DNA from: JBHIDJ01 sp046760105
Lineage (GTDB): Bacteria > Pseudomonadota > Gammaproteobacteria > Acidiferrobacterales > SPGG2
DNA: 28,049 bases
Direction: 5' to 3'
NCBI GenBank assembly: GCA_046760105.1
Contig: JBHIDJ010000031.1
Coordinates: 1-28,049 of the forward strand
A model generated the notes under the pieces. That model searched no databases. It saw nothing but the letters and a program-made list of their open reading frames with translations, and was not told the origin of the DNA. This document shows positions 1-7,521 of this stretch, one piece after another. Made by a program: the position numbers and the translations under genes. Position 1 is the first letter of the stretch, and each line of letters opens with the position of its first letter.

Positions 1-129
1 TCGCCTATGAAGACTTCGTGGCCGAAAGCCTGTAAGTGTAAACTGCCGCGCCACCACCTGCGTAATCTGAAGCATCGTACCGTTCAGCTGATCTTCACTC
101 CCGCCAGATTCTCCCAGGCTCGTTCCTTC

Positions 130-706
130 TTACGCCGCGGCCTCTCCGGTAGTCTGCTGAATCTTAATGATTACGAACTCGGCTGGCTTGAGGGGCGTGA
201 AACCGACTTCGATGCTGACGATGCCGAGATCGATGTTGGTCTGGGTAGTTATCTCCTTATCACACTTCACAAAGTAAGCGTCAGACGGCATTGTGCTCTG
301 GAACGTACGCTGTAGAAAACAGATTCTGCACAAAGGCGCCGACGTTAAGCCTTATTTCTGTCCAAAGCGGGTCGTCATTCGGCTCGAAGACTACCCGCTG
401 CGTACCGCAGTACACACTCGCCTCAATGAACAACGTCAGCCGGCGCACGGGGATATACTTATGCTCTTCGGCGAGGATATCGGCACCCCTATAAGGTACG
501 CGCACCTCATACCACCGTGTCGATGACGGGGAACTGCGACGACAGTCAACATTTAGCTCTCCGTTTTCACCATCAGTGAGTTTGACCGATAATTCAGGCA
601 CACCGCGCAACATGGCCTCTATCCCGGCCGGCGCTTTCCACACACCGCGTCGGCTGTCCGTACGCGCAAAAACGCCTGCCACCGTCCTGCAGGGCCCCGG
701 TGCTTT
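130..706 (-). pseudogene. Contractile tail sheath protein, C-terminal part, decayed
   Basis: This is the C-terminal part of a phage-type tail sheath, the protein that contracts in myophage tails and related injection machines. It reads on the minus strand in pieces. One frame gives AGVFARTDSRRGVWKAPAG, then EHKYIPVRRLTLFIEAS and WTEIRLNVGAFVQNLF. A second frame, from about 315 down to a TAA at 130-132, gives DAYFVKCDKE, GFTPLKPAEF and VIIKIQQ. Both are typical sheath C-terminal motifs in the right order. Around 490-535 the first frame loses sense, while another frame reads FPVIDTVV, stop, GARTL, stop. In intact sheaths the first stop is usually Trp (VVWGARTL). I therefore see at least three frameshifts and a nonsense codon, and no N-terminal half. 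The gene is dead. It lies just beyond the 3' end of tRNA-Phe, a usual prophage insertion site. Whether it came from a prophage or another contractile system cannot be told from this piece. Confidence 0.85.
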
Positions 707-800
707 GCCAAAGGAAGAAATCAGGACTCTACGTGACCAGATCGCCAGTAACCTGGAGTTTTAGTGAAAGGACTCGATGTGTGCAAGTTATTGTTTTAAA

Positions 801-876
801 TGGTGGCCAGGGACAGAATCGAACTGCCGACACGGGGATTTTCAGTCCCCTGCTCTACCGACTGAGCTACCTGGCC
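801..876 (-). tRNA. tRNA-Phe (anticodon GAA)
   Basis: The minus strand reads a 76-nt cloverleaf: acceptor GGCCAGG pairing with CCTGGCC, D-arm with AGCTCAGTCGGTAGAGC, anticodon arm GGGGA-CTGAAAA-TCCCC (anticodon GAA), T-arm with GTTCGATTC, and an encoded CCA end at 801-803. It lies about 80 bp downstream of yggX. It has its own candidate promoter in the gap but could also receive read-through from the yggX operon. Decayed phage sheath DNA begins about 100 bp past its 3' end. Confidence 0.98.
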
Positions 877-892
877 GTAATCGGAAGCGCGC

Positions 893-921
893 ATTATAGG
901 TAACCGGCTACGCGCTGAAAA
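893..921 (-). promoter_or_regulatory. Candidate sigma70 promoter of tRNA-Phe
   Basis: On the minus strand a perfect TATAAT (893-898) is preceded, 17 bp upstream, by TTTTCA (916-921), a weak -35. The -10 ends 16 nt before the first base of tRNA-Phe, the usual distance for a short leader. The promoter sits between the yggX stop and the tRNA. Confidence 0.6.
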
Positions 922-955
922 GCCACAGCAAAGCGAACAGATATAGCACCTTGGA

Positions 956-1234
956 TCAGGACTTCCTGGGCGGCGGAACAAAACCCGCGGGTAGTTTCGA
1001 CCCCGGACCGAAGAAGTAGTTGTCCATTTCTTTTTCGATAAACTTGCGTGCCTCGGGGTCGAGCGGATTCAAACGATTTTCGTTGATCAGCATGGTCTGG
1101 TGACCGAGCCACATCTGCCACGCTTCTTTGGACACGCCTTCCCAAATTTTTTTACCCAGCTCGCCAGGATAAGGTGGAAAATCCAGCCCCTCGGCCTCGC
1201 GCCCGAGCTTCACACACTTCACCATGCGAGTCAT
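956..1234 (-). CDS. yggX: Fe(2+)-trafficking protein YggX
   Basis: This is a small cytosolic protein of 92 residues, the normal family length. YggX is linked to protection of Fe-S clusters from oxidative damage and to iron handling. Recognition rests on the near-complete match to the family pattern: MTRMVKCVKLGREAEGLDFP at the start with the conserved Cys7, then PYPGELGKKI, WQMWLGHQTMLINENRLNP, and the end segment with EMDNYFFG. Its ATG (1232-1234) overlaps the mutY stop in an ATGA arrangement, so the two are translationally coupled. MutY is itself a 4Fe-4S enzyme, and the mutY-yggX pair is conserved across gammaproteobacteria. Confidence 0.97.
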   Translation of the reverse strand: MTRMVKCVKLGREAEGLDFPPYPGELGKKIWEGVSKEAWQMWLGHQTMLINENRLNPLDPEARKFIEKEMDNYFFGPGSKLPAGFVPPPRKS

Positions 1235-2283
1235 GTTGTCGCCCTCAACTGTTCTAACAGCCGCTTGACCGGTGCGGCGAATCCACGTTCGTCAGGTCGG
1301 TCCAGGTTATACCAAACTGTCCCCGCGTTCTCCATGAGTTTACCGTCTGATCGCACGATGCGTGCGCTGATGGGAATGATGTCGAGATGAAAATGGCTAA
1401 ACGAGTGGCGTAGCGGTGACCACGGTGGTTCGAGCTTGAGCGATAAGCCGAGGGTCTTACGGCACCACGCGGAGACGTTTTCCTCCGTGCATTCGGGGAA
1501 GCCCCAGAGACCACCCCACAACCCGGCCGGCGGTCGCTGTTGTAGCAGCACACGGCCACGCGCGTCGCGGATCATAACCATAGCCACGGTTTTCACCGGG
1601 AGCTTGCGCCGCGGTGCGGCCGCCGGATAGCGATGCGGATCGCCGCGGGCGAACGCGTTGCAGCCATCGTGCACGGGACAGTGCGCGCAAACAGGCCGCG
1701 CTCGCCGGCACACAGTGGCGCCGAGATCCATGATCGCTTGCGTGTAGTGGCGTACGTGCGAGCGTGGAGTGTGCATGTCCGCCAATTCCCACAGACGATT
1801 TTGCACATCGCGCTTACCGGGCCAGCCTTCAACCGCGTGATAACGTGCAAGCACGCGTTTGACATTGCCGTCTAGAATCACATGACGCTTGTCGAATGCA
1901 AACGCGAGGATCGCGGCCGCGGTGGAGGCACCGATGCCAGGAAGTGCGCATACCGCGTCAAATGTCTTGGGAAGCTCGCCATGGTGCTGCTCGACGATGA
2001 TCTTTGCGGCTTTGTGCAGATTTCGGGCGCGGGCGTAATAGCCGAGCCCGGTCCAGTGGTGCAGCACCTCGTCCAAGTGAGCACGCGCGAGACTGGGAAT
2101 GTCAGGGAAACGTCCCACAAAGCGGTGGAAGTAGGGAATCACCGTGGTGACCTGCGTCTGTTGAAGCATGATCTCCGACACCCATATATGGTAGGGATCG
2201 CCGCTGCGTTTCCACGGCAGATCCTTACGACCGTGCTTGCGGTACCAGGCGAGCAGGCATCGGCTAAACGGCGTCTGGCTCAT
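1231..2283 (-). CDS. mutY: A/G-specific adenine DNA glycosylase MutY
   Basis: MutY removes adenine mispaired with 8-oxoguanine or guanine in base excision repair. The 350-residue protein matches E. coli MutY in length and numbering. Glu37 in WVSEIMLQQTQV and Asp138 in VILDGNVKRVLARY are the catalytic pair. The helix-hairpin-helix is ALPGIGASTAAAI (about 113-125). Cys192, Cys199, Cys202 and Cys208 (C-x6-C-x2-C-x5-C) bind the 4Fe-4S cluster. A NUDIX-like C-terminal domain starts around residue 228 (KTVAMVMIRDARGRVLLQQR) and recognises 8-oxoG. No key residue is missing. The start overlaps the stop of the upstream SRPBCC gene (ATGA) and the stop overlaps the yggX start, so three genes are chained by 4-bp overlaps. 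Confidence 0.98.
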   Translation of the reverse strand: MSQTPFSRCLLAWYRKHGRKDLPWKRSGDPYHIWVSEIMLQQTQVTTVIPYFHRFVGRFPDIPSLARAHLDEVLHHWTGLGYYARARNLHKAAKIIVEQHHGELPKTFDAVCALPGIGASTAAAILAFAFDKRHVILDGNVKRVLARYHAVEGWPGKRDVQNRLWELADMHTPRSHVRHYTQAIMDLGATVCRRARPVCAHCPVHDGCNAFARGDPHRYPAAAPRRKLPVKTVAMVMIRDARGRVLLQQRPPAGLWGGLWGFPECTEENVSAWCRKTLGLSLKLEPPWSPLRHSFSHFHLDIIPISARIVRSDGKLMENAGTVWYNLDRPDERGFAAPVKRLLEQLRATT

Positions 2284-2846
2284 GGTATGCTCAACGCCTC
2301 CAATCTCGCCCCGGTCGTGATCAGTATCTGACGTAGCTCCCGTTTCAAGACCTTCGCCCCGATGAACGGTGGTGTGCGAAAGCTGGGTACGAACTGGGCC
2401 TTATAGAACACGCGCGTGTGGTTAAACTCGCCGCGAATCCGCCAACGTTCCCATCCAGACTCGAAGTCGCTGCCTTCGCCCACAAAGTCGACCAAGATAT
2501 CTCCATTCGCGCGTTGTTCGACGTCTTTCACTTGGCGAATCGTCTTGCAGAACAGCAGCACACAAGCTTCGAAGCTGAGCCAAATACGCTGCCCGCCGTC
2601 TGGAAGGTAATCCAGAACACGCGTTTCTCTCAGCGGGTCGATCAAGTCCGGCCACTGCGTGTAGTCAGTCAATATCTTCCTGGCCCAAACCGGCTCCATG
2701 AAAAGCAGGATGTTGAAGCTCACGATAAAGCCACGTTGCTTCTGCGTAACTTGCACGTTACGAACTTCGACTGCTGGCACCTGCGTTGGCGCGAGCAATG
2801 TAACGACGAGAACCAGTGACTGTAGACACGCTGCAAAGGTTCGCAT
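2280..2846 (-). CDS. Secreted SRPBCC-family protein (paralogue 2)
   Basis: A 188-residue exported protein of the SRPBCC/START-like fold (polyketide cyclase/dehydrase type), a helix-grip fold that usually binds hydrophobic small molecules or lipids. No ligand can be named. Residues 1-25 are a signal peptide ending near VPAVE. The mature part has RKILTDYTQWPDLIDPL, typical of the first helix of the fold. It shares with the upstream neighbour the pattern CVLLFCKTIRQVKDVE and SDFESGWERW, then VLKREL near the end. The two genes are clearly tandem duplicates. A purine-rich spacer of about 100 bp separates them. The stop overlaps the mutY start. Its place between an AsmA-like protein and mutY suggests an envelope role, but this is inference. 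Confidence 0.85.
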   Translation of the reverse strand: MRTFAACLQSLVLVVTLLAPTQVPAVEVRNVQVTQKQRGFIVSFNILLFMEPVWARKILTDYTQWPDLIDPLRETRVLDYLPDGGQRIWLSFEACVLLFCKTIRQVKDVEQRANGDILVDFVGEGSDFESGWERWRIRGEFNHTRVFYKAQFVPSFRTPPFIGAKVLKRELRQILITTGARLEALSIP

Positions 2847-2949
2847 AGCATTCTCTCAGCCTTCTGCTTCTTCCGCGACTTCGCTTCTTTGTTTCTTGTT
2901 CGCGCTCTCGCTTTGGCTCTTCACGTGTTCGTCCCGAGGAGGGTCTGGC

Positions 2950-3516
2950 TCATCGTATGGCGAGTATCTCCAACGTTTTCGCCGTTCTGATCAGCGTTCG
3001 GCGAAGCTTACGTTTGAGGATCCATGGTCCGATCAACGGTGGCACACCAAAACCGGGCACTATTTCAGCGTGATATCGGACGCGCGTCTTCTCGCCCTCG
3101 GCAAGAATCTGCCAGCGCTCCCAGCCCGAAGCAAAATCGCTGTCTTCCGGCACCATCACTGTGACGATATCGCTGTTTGGGCGGTTTTCCACGTCCTTAA
3201 CTTGGTGAATGGTTTTGCAGAAGATCAGAACACAGGTACGGAAGCGCAGCCGCACGCGCTGCCGCTCATCTGCGAAGGTCTTCAGCAGGCGGCTTTCTTT
3301 AAGGGTCTTGGACAAACGGGGCCACTGTCTATAGTCGCTTAGAAGCTCGCGGGCCTTTGCCGGGTCGGCAGCCACTAGCACGTCAAAAGTAACGAGATAG
3401 CTGTCTTGGCTTCGCGTGATCTCGAGTTTGTGAATGGTGACGGCTGCCGCCGGCGTGGTTGCGAACAGTGTGATCGTCAAGATCACTAGCCACTGACGTC
3501 TGACACCCATTCGCAT
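2950..3516 (-). CDS. Secreted SRPBCC-family protein (paralogue 1)
   Basis: Another 188-residue exported SRPBCC/START-like protein, the same length as its downstream copy. Residues 1-25 form a signal peptide (LVILTITLFATTPAAAV). The fold's helix appears as ARELLSDYRQWPRLSKTL. The motif CVLIFCKTIHQVKDVE with two close Cys residues, followed by SDFASGWERW, is shared almost exactly with the paralogue and may be a ligand-pocket or disulfide signature of this subgroup. Its ATG lies 7 bp after the asmA-like stop with no Shine-Dalgarno between, so it is probably translated by coupling. Function unknown. Lipid or hydrophobic-ligand binding in the periplasm is the natural guess from fold and neighbours. 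Confidence 0.85.
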   Translation of the reverse strand: MRMGVRRQWLVILTITLFATTPAAAVTIHKLEITRSQDSYLVTFDVLVAADPAKARELLSDYRQWPRLSKTLKESRLLKTFADERQRVRLRFRTCVLIFCKTIHQVKDVENRPNSDIVTVMVPEDSDFASGWERWQILAEGEKTRVRYHAEIVPGFGVPPLIGPWILKRKLRRTLIRTAKTLEILAIR

Positions 3517-3523
3517 TTGATGA

Positions 3524-5731
3524 CTAGAACTTGAGTTTCTCCTTGAGCTTGTCCTCGAGTTTTTTCCTAAGCTCGTCTTCTAATTCTTTTTTCTTTTCTT
3601 CTTTCTTCTTTTCAATTTTTTTCTTGACTTTTTTCTCTATCTCGGCCTTTAGAACTTCGTTCCACGCGACATTGAATTCGGGTGCTGAAAACGTCCCGCG
3701 AATATCCACGGGAACCGTTGCGCCCTTCCTCGAAGCGGCCTCAGCCAATGTCACCTCGAGCCGGTAGTGGATCGTTTCCTTGGGCAGGTTGGCCGTACCC
3801 TTACCGCTCGCGCGCAGATTGGCGCCTTGCATAGTCAGGTCGTTGTTTCGTGCGACACCATTCGTGAAATTTACCGTGCCACTAAAGCGTGTGAATACCG
3901 TCGAATCGGTGGCCTTTGGCCTGACCTTTACCGGTTTTCCTCTTAGCTTGTCGTATTTTGTTTTGGCATCATTGATGGACTGTTGCAGGTTGACGCCCAA
4001 GATCTCGCCATTGCGCAGATTAATCACGCCCTTGCCATTCAGCGTTTGCATGACCCTCTGGGTGTTTGAGCCACGTGCTGTTAGGTTCATGTCTACATTG
4101 CCGGTGCCGGTGAGCTTATCGTAGACTTCCGCGTCCCTGAGAAAGGGTCCTAGCTGGACGTTTGTCAGTTTTTCGTTGACGGTGAACTTAGGCGTCTTGC
4201 TACGGGCATCGACCACGGTTTTGCCGCTATAACGACCGCCATAGAGCGCCGCCTGATTAGGACCGACTGTGAGCAAACCGTTTTTTGCCCCGAGCTTTAT
4301 CGAGACATTAGAAGAACGTATACCAAACGCCTTGAGTTTGTTGATACGCGCCTGCCCCCGGACATTGAGATCGCGCAGCACGTCAAGCGGCAGCGTGGCG
4401 ACCACATCTTGTTTACCGGAAGCACCCTTTTGCTGGGGACTGGCTGGCGGCAGATAGCGGTCCAGATCGATCTGATCGAGCGTGAGATTGAAGGCGTATG
4501 CTGGCTTTGAAAAATTGCGTACCGCAAGCTTGCCGCTGAGGGTGCTTTCATCGAGCTTGGCGTTAAGTTTTTCGAACGCCACGTGGTCTGCCGATGCGTT
4601 GAAGCTCGATTTGAACGAGGCGTTTGCCAGCACCTTTTTATCAACGGCCTTGTAGTCGACATCGAACTTCTTCATGAGTTTACGAAGGTCGAGCTTCGGC
4701 ACCGCCAGTTGGCCATTCACTTGGGGTTTCGTATCGAGCTGGCGCACCTTGAGCTTGCCGGTCAGCGCCAAGTCGGCCGCTGTCAACGATAGACTCGGTA
4801 CATCTACCGTCTGGTGACCTAGGTCTGCTTTGAATTCTGTCTTTGCGGAAACGTCGGCAAGGGCATTTATTAAAGTCGGGTCGACCTCGATCGCCAGTTT
4901 TTTCATAAGCGGGCCGGGATCAAACGGTGCAATGCCGAGGCTGCCTTGTATCACCGGCGCGTCAGTGATCTTGGTGGCCTGAATGCGGCCTTGCATATCC
5001 ATGTTGTCGACCGACAGCGTGAGCTCGGCCAGGTCCAGCGTCTGCTGCCCCAAGTCGAGATTCGCCTCTGTCTTGAGTTTCACCGGGATGCGCTTCGGCG
5101 GGTCGCCGGCCTCGAGCTCGAATGCGATCTCGATATCGACCGGCTTACCGGGCGCGATCTCCCCCGACTGGAGGGCGACGTCACGCACCGCATACTCAGA
5201 GCGAGTGCTTTCATCCCGCCAGCGGGCCTCGCTGTTACGAATGTCGATCCCGCCGACCGTTAGCGCAGCGATCCCGAGTCCGGCTGACGTGCTCGGTTGC
5301 TGGTGCGCAACTGATCCTGGCTGCGTCGGGCCCATGAGATCATCCCAGTTGGTCTTGCCGGCCTGATTCTTGGCGAGATCGAGTTTGAGGCCGTCGAGCT
5401 TCACCCTGTCCACCTCGACTTTTCTACTAAGGAGTGGCAGAACCTTGACCTTCACGCCAGCAGAGTCGATACGGGCGAACGGCGCTTCGCCGAAGCCCGG
5501 TGCGTTTGAGAGCTCAACCCCGCCCATCTCGACACCGAGCCACGGGAAGAAGGACAGGCCGATGTTCCCTTCAATCTTGAGATCACGACCGGTATTTTCT
5601 TTTACCCTTTGGATGACCTGGTCTTTGTAGTCGTTAGGGTCGATCAGGAAGGGAAGCGCGATAGCGAGCGCGACGACCCCTAAGATAACGATTCCCAGCA
5701 CGATCGCTAGGATCTTTATGACTTTCTTCAC
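3524..5731 (-). CDS. AsmA family inner-membrane protein
   Basis: A 735-residue AsmA-like protein. AsmA-type proteins are anchored in the inner membrane with a large periplasmic part related to the TamB/Vps13 class. They are implicated in phospholipid transport to, and homeostasis of, the outer membrane. The N-terminal anchor is residues 5-30 (IKILAIVLGIVILGVVALAIALPF), followed directly by the AsmA hallmark IDPNDYKDQVIQRVKENTGR and GNIGLSFFPWLGVEMGGVEL. Repeated beta-rich segments fill the middle. A C-terminal AsmA_2-type segment is seen around 560-690 (NGKGVINLRNGEILGVNL). The last 40 residues are almost only Lys, Glu, Leu and Arg, predicted as one charged helix. The start is a GTG with GAGGA about 9 nt upstream. 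It is the first gene of the operon that ends with mutY-yggX. Confidence 0.92.
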   Translation of the reverse strand: MKKVIKILAIVLGIVILGVVALAIALPFLIDPNDYKDQVIQRVKENTGRDLKIEGNIGLSFFPWLGVEMGGVELSNAPGFGEAPFARIDSAGVKVKVLPLLSRKVEVDRVKLDGLKLDLAKNQAGKTNWDDLMGPTQPGSVAHQQPSTSAGLGIAALTVGGIDIRNSEARWRDESTRSEYAVRDVALQSGEIAPGKPVDIEIAFELEAGDPPKRIPVKLKTEANLDLGQQTLDLAELTLSVDNMDMQGRIQATKITDAPVIQGSLGIAPFDPGPLMKKLAIEVDPTLINALADVSAKTEFKADLGHQTVDVPSLSLTAADLALTGKLKVRQLDTKPQVNGQLAVPKLDLRKLMKKFDVDYKAVDKKVLANASFKSSFNASADHVAFEKLNAKLDESTLSGKLAVRNFSKPAYAFNLTLDQIDLDRYLPPASPQQKGASGKQDVVATLPLDVLRDLNVRGQARINKLKAFGIRSSNVSIKLGAKNGLLTVGPNQAALYGGRYSGKTVVDARSKTPKFTVNEKLTNVQLGPFLRDAEVYDKLTGTGNVDMNLTARGSNTQRVMQTLNGKGVINLRNGEILGVNLQQSINDAKTKYDKLRGKPVKVRPKATDSTVFTRFSGTVNFTNGVARNNDLTMQGANLRASGKGTANLPKETIHYRLEVTLAEAASRKGATVPVDIRGTFSAPEFNVAWNEVLKAEIEKKVKKKIEKKKEEKKKELEDELRKKLEDKLKEKLKF

Positions 5732-5756
5732 GACAAAGTCCTCAAAAAGTGGTAGT

Positions 5757-5830
5757 TGGAGCGGGTGATGGGAATCGAACCCACGTCATCAGCTTGGGAA
5801 GCTGAGGTTCTGCCATTGAACTACACCCGC
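5757..5830 (-). tRNA. tRNA-Gly (anticodon CCC), intact
   Basis: A 74-nt minus-strand tRNA with encoded CCA (TCCA end at 5757-5760). Acceptor GCGGGTG pairs with CACCCGC. The anticodon arm is TCAGC-TTCCCAA-GCTGA, so the anticodon is CCC. The T-arm contains GTTCGATTC. It closely resembles E. coli glyU. Its first 37 nt, through the anticodon loop, are repeated exactly at 7281-7317 and nearly so at 13241-13278. This marks it as the rebuilt copy next to integrated elements. Confidence 0.97.
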
Positions 5831-5974
5831 ATTTCGCGTGATTTTATGCGGACTTAGAGCGAGTCACAATTACAACCATAATACCGGGTGGTGGCGATAA
5901 TGTCACATGCTCGGTTGTCTAAGGTGGCACCTTCTCGTCATACGTGTTCGCTGCTTCGCAGCTAACCCGTACCC
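5794..5974 (-). repeat. Repeat copy A: tRNA-Gly 5' half plus upstream flank
   Basis: Positions 5794-5974 align without large gaps to 7281-7461. The tRNA part (first 37 nt) is identical. The roughly 144-bp upstream flank matches at roughly four of five positions by eye, including GATTTTATGCGGA and TTCGCTGCTTCGCAGC. The flank holds the tRNA promoter. Similarity stops at the same distance from the tRNA in both copies, as expected for a segment carried by an integrating element. Confidence 0.85.
5841..5869 (-). promoter_or_regulatory. Promoter of tRNA-Gly
   Basis: On the minus strand TTGTGA (5864-5869) and TAAAAT (5841-5846) are separated by exactly 17 bp. The -10 ends 10 nt before the tRNA. The same two hexamers with the same spacing and distance occur in copy B (7328-7356), which supports function. 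Confidence 0.75.
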
Positions 5975-6051
5975 GTTTGCTCCTCTTGGGCGATAAGCTC
6001 CCAAGTCATCTGCCTGTAGCGCTCTTTCATCAATTACATGAGTTGGGCCTG

Positions 6052-7065
6052 TCATTTATGTTTTGAATCAATAAATGATCTCGGAATTGCTTTGACAATT
6101 TCTTCGGCTAGTATTTTATATCCATTATTTCCAAAAAAATGAACATCATCAGTAAAAATAGTTTCGTCTATACCATCATAGATATTGGTGCTATCTAAAT
6201 AGATTACATCATCTTTTTCTGACAACTCTACCAACTTGCGATTTAATTCATTAAATAAAGAAATTACTACGTTTTCTCTATATTTATAATGTGTAAATCC
6301 CTTTTCTTGCTCAGATAATGGATCTTTAAATGCTTTAAAGGGTTGCAAAACCATTATACGATTTGCTCTTATTCCTTTTGCTAATACATTAATGTTATGT
6401 TGTGCATCAATAAATACTGGAATTGCATCCATATATTCGCTTACCTGCTTAATTTTATATCTTGCAAGCATCCGGCCGATCCCATTTATTAATTGAGACT
6501 GCCGACCGAGTTCAGCAAGAGGTGCAAGAAAAGGCTGAGTCAAAGAGAGCCTGTAGGCTGGATCAAGAAAAAAGGTTCCAGCTTTGTCTTCTCTAAGACG
6601 GTTAGTTAGGTCATTTGCTCCATCTAGCGTTATTATCAGATTCGGATTAAGGTTAATGCCCCATAAGCTAGCAACAATTAATTCTTGCCGGGAATTGTAA
6701 GCCCCCCATGAAGCATTTATTACATCAAATTCTTGTGTTGGGAATTCTTTTTTTAGCGCTTGAATAATCAGATCAGTAGGAAACCCAGCTGCTGTCGAAC
6801 CGCCTAGAAGTAGTACTCGATATTTACCCAAGATATCGTTTTGCGATTTGTTTTTACTAAGAAGATCATCCCAATTAGGCCCAAACATAACAAAAGGGTG
6901 ATATTTGAGATATAAAGTTCTCTCAGGAATTCCAGCAGTAGAGTCCCCCCTCAAAAAATAAATTAAAATTCGAGCGCCTCCCTCCAACAACAATACTAGC
7001 GAAATAAGAACAAGAAAATTGACAAGAATTACAAAAAAGAGCTTATTTCTTTGCACTTTATTCAT
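6052..7065 (-). CDS. Membrane-anchored SGNH/GDSL-type hydrolase-like protein
   Basis: This 337-residue protein has an N-terminal membrane segment (about 9-28) followed by an SGNH-like domain. SGNH proteins are serine esterases or acetyl/acyl transferases that often act on envelope polysaccharides. Visible blocks: LLLGGSTAAGFP with nucleophile Ser90, GAYNSRQE as block II with Gly121, LDGANDL as block III (Asn151), and TDDVHFFGNNG with Asp306 and His309 as the D-x-x-H block. All catalytic positions are present. I chose the ATG at 7063-7065; an in-frame TTG 13 codons upstream is less likely. The gene is strikingly A+T-rich compared with all its neighbours and lies alone between two tRNA-Gly-derived repeats, so transfer is very likely. 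The substrate cannot be told. Confidence 0.82.
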   Translation of the reverse strand: MNKVQRNKLFFVILVNFLVLISLVLLLEGGARILIYFLRGDSTAGIPERTLYLKYHPFVMFGPNWDDLLSKNKSQNDILGKYRVLLLGGSTAAGFPTDLIIQALKKEFPTQEFDVINASWGAYNSRQELIVASLWGINLNPNLIITLDGANDLTNRLREDKAGTFFLDPAYRLSLTQPFLAPLAELGRQSQLINGIGRMLARYKIKQVSEYMDAIPVFIDAQHNINVLAKGIRANRIMVLQPFKAFKDPLSEQEKGFTHYKYRENVVISLFNELNRKLVELSEKDDVIYLDSTNIYDGIDETIFTDDVHFFGNNGYKILAEEIVKAIPRSFIDSKHK

Positions 7066-7160
7066 TGTTAACCGCCCGCATAAGAACGAATCTGTGAAGA
7101 GCAAATAATCAAGACAAAGCGTGCAAACTGCTGAACTAAATTATCAGATTCTGCACGTTC

Positions 7161-7280
7161 ACGGTGGGACGCAAATGGGATTGGTCCTATCTTCTTGGTC
7201 CTAGTGGTCTTTGGTGGGTACTGCCATTTAACGCGCTTTAACCCCTTGATTTTTTGCGGCATTGGAACGGGTGCAGTGGA
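7161..7280 (-). repeat. Element-end repeat, copy B
   Basis: This 120-bp segment next to the truncated tRNA copy B is homologous, position by position, to 13121-13240 next to copy C. A 31-bp block (7182-7212) is identical in both. On the plus strand this block contains TGGTCCTA twice, 14 bp apart, and then TGGTCTTT. Such short direct repeats near a crossover point resemble arm-type integrase or excisionase binding sites. It carries no convincing gene. Confidence 0.8.
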
Positions 7281-7317
7281 TTGGGAAGCTGAGGTTCTGC
7301 CATTGAACTACACCCGC
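7281..7317 (-). pseudogene. Truncated tRNA-Gly, 5' half (copy B)
   Basis: The 37 nt are identical to the first 37 nt of tRNA-Gly(CCC) at 5757-5830. The match ends inside the anticodon loop, after which unrelated element DNA follows. There is no T-arm or acceptor 3' strand, so it cannot make a tRNA. It marks an integration junction. Confidence 0.92.
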
Positions 7318-7461
7318 TTTTCCGCTGATTTTATGCGGAGTTAGAGAGGGTCACAAGAGGGGCCAAAATACAAGATGGTGCCGATAATGTGACGTGTTCC
7401 GGTATCCAAGGTGGGACGTTCTCGCCATACATGTTCGCTGCTTCGCAGCCAACTGGTACTC
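7318..7461 (-). repeat. Repeat copy B: upstream flank of truncated tRNA-Gly
   Basis: Homologous to 5831-5974, as described for copy A. It keeps the -35/-10 pair of the tRNA promoter, while the tRNA it once served is cut in half. Confidence 0.82.
7328..7356 (-). promoter_or_regulatory. Retained tRNA-Gly promoter facing the SGNH gene
   Basis: TTGTGA (7351-7356), a 17-bp spacer and TAAAAT (7328-7333) on the minus strand match the promoter of the intact tRNA-Gly exactly. Transcription would run through the half tRNA and the element end into the SGNH-like gene starting at 7065. Use of this promoter for that gene is inference. Confidence 0.55.
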
Positions 7462-7521
7462 AAGCAGTAATAGACATCAATTCAGTGTAGAAATTGAGAA
7501 CAACGCCCTACAGTGCCAGGG

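Noticed and set aside
1..127. A possible tail-tube gene start (reading V-A-R-Q-F-T near 54) after the sheath remnant
   Set aside because: Six residues are not enough, and the rest of the frame has no tube pattern before the window edge.
7068..7262. A 64-codon minus-strand frame beginning in the element end
   Set aside because: Its ATG is also present in the homologous copy C, but there the frame stops after seven codons. Conservation is at DNA level, so a gene is unlikely.
7281..7317. A second functional tRNA-Gly
   Set aside because: Only the first 37 nt are present; the T-arm and acceptor 3' strand are missing.
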